DNA of 40,465 nt from Paenibacillus validus NBRC 15382 (GTDB lineage Bacteria; Bacillota; Bacilli; Paenibacillales; NBRC-103111): NCBI RefSeq assembly GCF_004000985.1, contig NZ_BIMH01000042.1:1-40465 (forward strand). Direction: 5' to 3'. Within the stretch, counting starts at the first letter, position 1, and each line of letters begins with the position of its first letter. The notes below the pieces were generated by a model. That model did no database searches, had not been told where the DNA came from, and worked only from the letters and a program-made list of their open reading frames with translations. Both the position numbers and the translations under genes were made by a program. Below are positions 38,790-40,465 of this stretch, piece after piece.

Positions 38790-38901
38790 CGATAATGCCT
38801 CCTCATGATGTGCAGTGATCTTTATTTTGCCGGAATTTGCTTCTCTTTTCAAGAAAAAGTATGATCGAGTATAGAATCCATGATAAGGAAGGGGAAAACC
38901 T

Positions 38902-40422
38902 GTGGGAAACGAGCAAAGGGATGCCAAGTGGGCGTTATTCAAATCGTATCTGAAAAAAATGAAAAGCTATGAAGAAGCCATCGGCCTCATTTATTGGGAT
39001 ATGCGGACCGGTGCGCCTAAGAAAGGCATCGCTCAGCGTTCCGAAGTCGTGGGAGAGTTATCGGGCGAGTTGTTCCGGATGTCGGTTTCCGACGAGATGG
39101 GCGCGTTCCTCGACTATTTCTTGCAGGAAGACAACCACGGGCAATTAAGCCGGACCGATCGTAAAATCGTAAGCGAATGCAAAAAAGAATTCGACCGCAG
39201 CAAAAAAATACCGCCGCAACGATATCAAGAGTACGTCGTCCTGACCTCGCAAGCGGAAGCCGCTTGGGAAGAAGCAAAGGATAAGGCCGATTTTGCTTCG
39301 TTCCAGCCGTATCTGGAGAAAATCGTAGCGATGAATCACGAATTTATCGACCTGTGGGGGTATGAGGGGCATAAGTACAACACGCTGCTCGACATGTACG
39401 AGCCGGGCATGACCGTGGCGAAGCTCGATCAAGTGTTCGGCGCGCTGCGCGAGCAGGTCGTGCCGCTGCTGTCCGCCATTCAGGCTTCCCCGCACCGACC
39501 GGATACGAGCTTCCTGAAGCAGCAGTTCGAAAAGGAGAAGCAAAAGAAATTCAGCTTGTTCATTCTGGAACAGATGGGCTATGATTTCGCGGCCGGAAGG
39601 CTCGACGAAACGGTTCATCCGTTCGCCACCGGCTTGAACCCGGGGGACGTCCGTATTACGACGCGTTACTTGCCGGACGATGTGAACAGCGCGCTGTTCG
39701 GCACCATCCACGAGGGAGGTCATGCGTTGTATGAGCAGAACATCTCGCTGGAGCTGGTAGGCACGCCGCTTTGCACCGGTACTTCCATGGGCATCCACGA
39801 ATCGCAGTCGCGCTTCTGGGAGAATACGATCGGCCGCAGCCGCGCCTTCTGGAGCCGGTATTACAGCGATTTGCAGCAGCACTATCCGGGTCAATTCGAT
39901 AGGGTCGAGGCGGAGGCGTTCTACCGCGCCACGAACGAGGTGAAGCCGTCCTTGATTCGGATCGAGGCTGACGAGCTGACGTATAACTTGCACATCATGG
40001 TGCGGTATGAGATCGAGAAGGCGCTGTTTGACGGTTCGGTGCGCGTGTCCGATTTGCCGGAGGTGTGGAACGAAAAGTACCGGGACTATCTCGGCGTCGT
40101 TCCGTCGCATAACGGTGAAGGCGTGCTTCAGGACGTGCACTGGTCCGGCGGGGCATTCGGCTACTTCCCGTCGTACGCGCTGGGCAACATGTATGCGGCG
40201 CAAATCGCCCGTACGCTGGATCGCGAGCTTGGCGGAACGGACGCGCTTGTAGCCGAAGGCCGTCTGCTGCCGATCAAGGAGTGGCTGTCCGATAAAATTT
40301 ATCAATACGGCAAAAGCTTGACGCCATCCGAAATCATCATGCAAGTAACCGGCGAGGAGTTAAATCCTTCCTATTTAGTGGAATACTTGCGTGCGAAGTA
40401 CAGCGATATATATAAGCTATAG
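38902..40422 (+). CDS. M32-family metallocarboxypeptidase (carboxypeptidase Taq)
   Basis: Cytoplasmic zinc carboxypeptidase that trims C-terminal residues from peptides. The 506-residue, mostly helical protein has the HExxH motif HEGGH (270-274), the downstream GIHESQSRFWEN segment with the third ligand and IRIEADELTYNLHI. The C-terminal GYFPSYALGNMYAAQI is diagnostic of M32. The start is GTG 38902, preceded by AAGGAAGGGG. The gene is distinctly GC-rich compared with those between 26 and 32 kb and is followed by a terminator at the window edge. Confidence 0.95.
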   Translation: MGNEQRDAKWALFKSYLKKMKSYEEAIGLIYWDMRTGAPKKGIAQRSEVVGELSGELFRMSVSDEMGAFLDYFLQEDNHGQLSRTDRKIVSECKKEFDRSKKIPPQRYQEYVVLTSQAEAAWEEAKDKADFASFQPYLEKIVAMNHEFIDLWGYEGHKYNTLLDMYEPGMTVAKLDQVFGALREQVVPLLSAIQASPHRPDTSFLKQQFEKEKQKKFSLFILEQMGYDFAAGRLDETVHPFATGLNPGDVRITTRYLPDDVNSALFGTIHEGGHALYEQNISLELVGTPLCTGTSMGIHESQSRFWENTIGRSRAFWSRYYSDLQQHYPGQFDRVEAEAFYRATNEVKPSLIRIEADELTYNLHIMVRYEIEKALFDGSVRVSDLPEVWNEKYRDYLGVVPSHNGEGVLQDVHWSGGAFGYFPSYALGNMYAAQIARTLDRELGGTDALVAEGRLLPIKEWLSDKIYQYGKSLTPSEIIMQVTGEELNPSYLVEYLRAKYSDIYKL

Positions 40423-40434
40423 CGTTCATAAACC

Positions 40435-40465
40435 GGAAGCTTCTCACCGAATGGGAGAAGCTTCC
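40435..40465 (+). terminator. Terminator hairpin cut by the window end
   Basis: GGAAGCTTCTC and GAGAAGCTTCC form a perfect 11-bp stem with a nine-base loop directly after the M32 gene. Any T-run would lie beyond the last base. Confidence 0.75.

Noticed and set aside
39145..40344. A 399-codon open frame on the minus strand
   Set aside because: It is fully antisense to the M32 carboxypeptidase, which has complete motifs; long antisense frames are expected in GC-rich coding DNA.

Overview
The window looks like the chromosome of an endospore-former-type Bacillota. Paenibacillaceae or a close Bacillales relative is my best guess, with moderate confidence. Strong purine-rich ribosome-binding sites, GTG/TTG starts, a Fur-box iron-uptake locus, a CcpA cre-like site and Bacillales housekeeping families (YeeN-type YebC, DUF2653, YqkB, YtiB-type carbonic anhydrase, M32 carboxypeptidase) all point that way.

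Layout. (1) 1-6.0 kb: siderophore uptake, with a FhuF-like reductase, a Btr-like AraC regulator fused to a binding-protein domain, a lipoprotein binding protein and two FecCD permeases. There are two Fur boxes and no ATPase gene in the window. (2) 6.1-6.8 kb: a DUF7002/DarT-like protein. (3) 6.9-16.2 kb: an alcohol/aldehyde oxidation locus under sigma-54 control. It has an AcoR-like activator, a zinc alcohol dehydrogenase, an overlapping three-gene operon (iron alcohol dehydrogenase, soluble histidine kinase, NtrC-type response regulator), an aldehyde dehydrogenase and its DUF779 companion. Two -24/-12 promoters can be read directly, one in front of each oxidising enzyme, and each has inverted repeats at enhancer distance. 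(4) 16.3-17.3 kb: a ketopantoate-reductase-like gene. (5) 17.5-23.9 kb: an aromatic meta-cleavage cluster with a two-component phenol/4-hydroxyphenylacetate-type monooxygenase, catechol 2,3-dioxygenase, semialdehyde hydrolase and 4-oxalocrotonate tautomerase. Its regulator joins an XylR/DmpR-type sensor module to a PucR/CdaR-type DNA-binding end instead of a sigma-54 AAA+ domain. (6) 24.2-26.1 kb: a broken chemotaxis receptor and unassigned sequence. (7) 26.1-31.6 kb: an AT-rich catabolic cluster (MFS transporter, flavin monooxygenase, aldehyde dehydrogenase, aldo/keto reductase). It is preceded by a leader with two 45-bp direct repeats and a terminator. (8) 30.5-32.8 kb: a graveyard of gene fragments (DUF255/YyaL, MDR oxidoreductase, a TctC-TctA deletion joint behind what looks like a decayed sigma-54 promoter). 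(9) 33.1-40.5 kb: more GC-rich, ordinary core genes, interrupted by a decayed stretch at 33.9-34.2 kb.

Working model: alcohols or aldehydes are sensed by the AcoR-like activator and/or the kinase-regulator pair (perhaps with the iron dehydrogenase as sensory partner). These then fire sigma-54 promoters for alcohol -> aldehyde -> acid oxidation. The phenol cluster produces catechol, opens it by meta cleavage and hydrolyses the product. The hydratase and aldolase needed to finish are not in the window. All functional statements come from motif reading; no database search was run.
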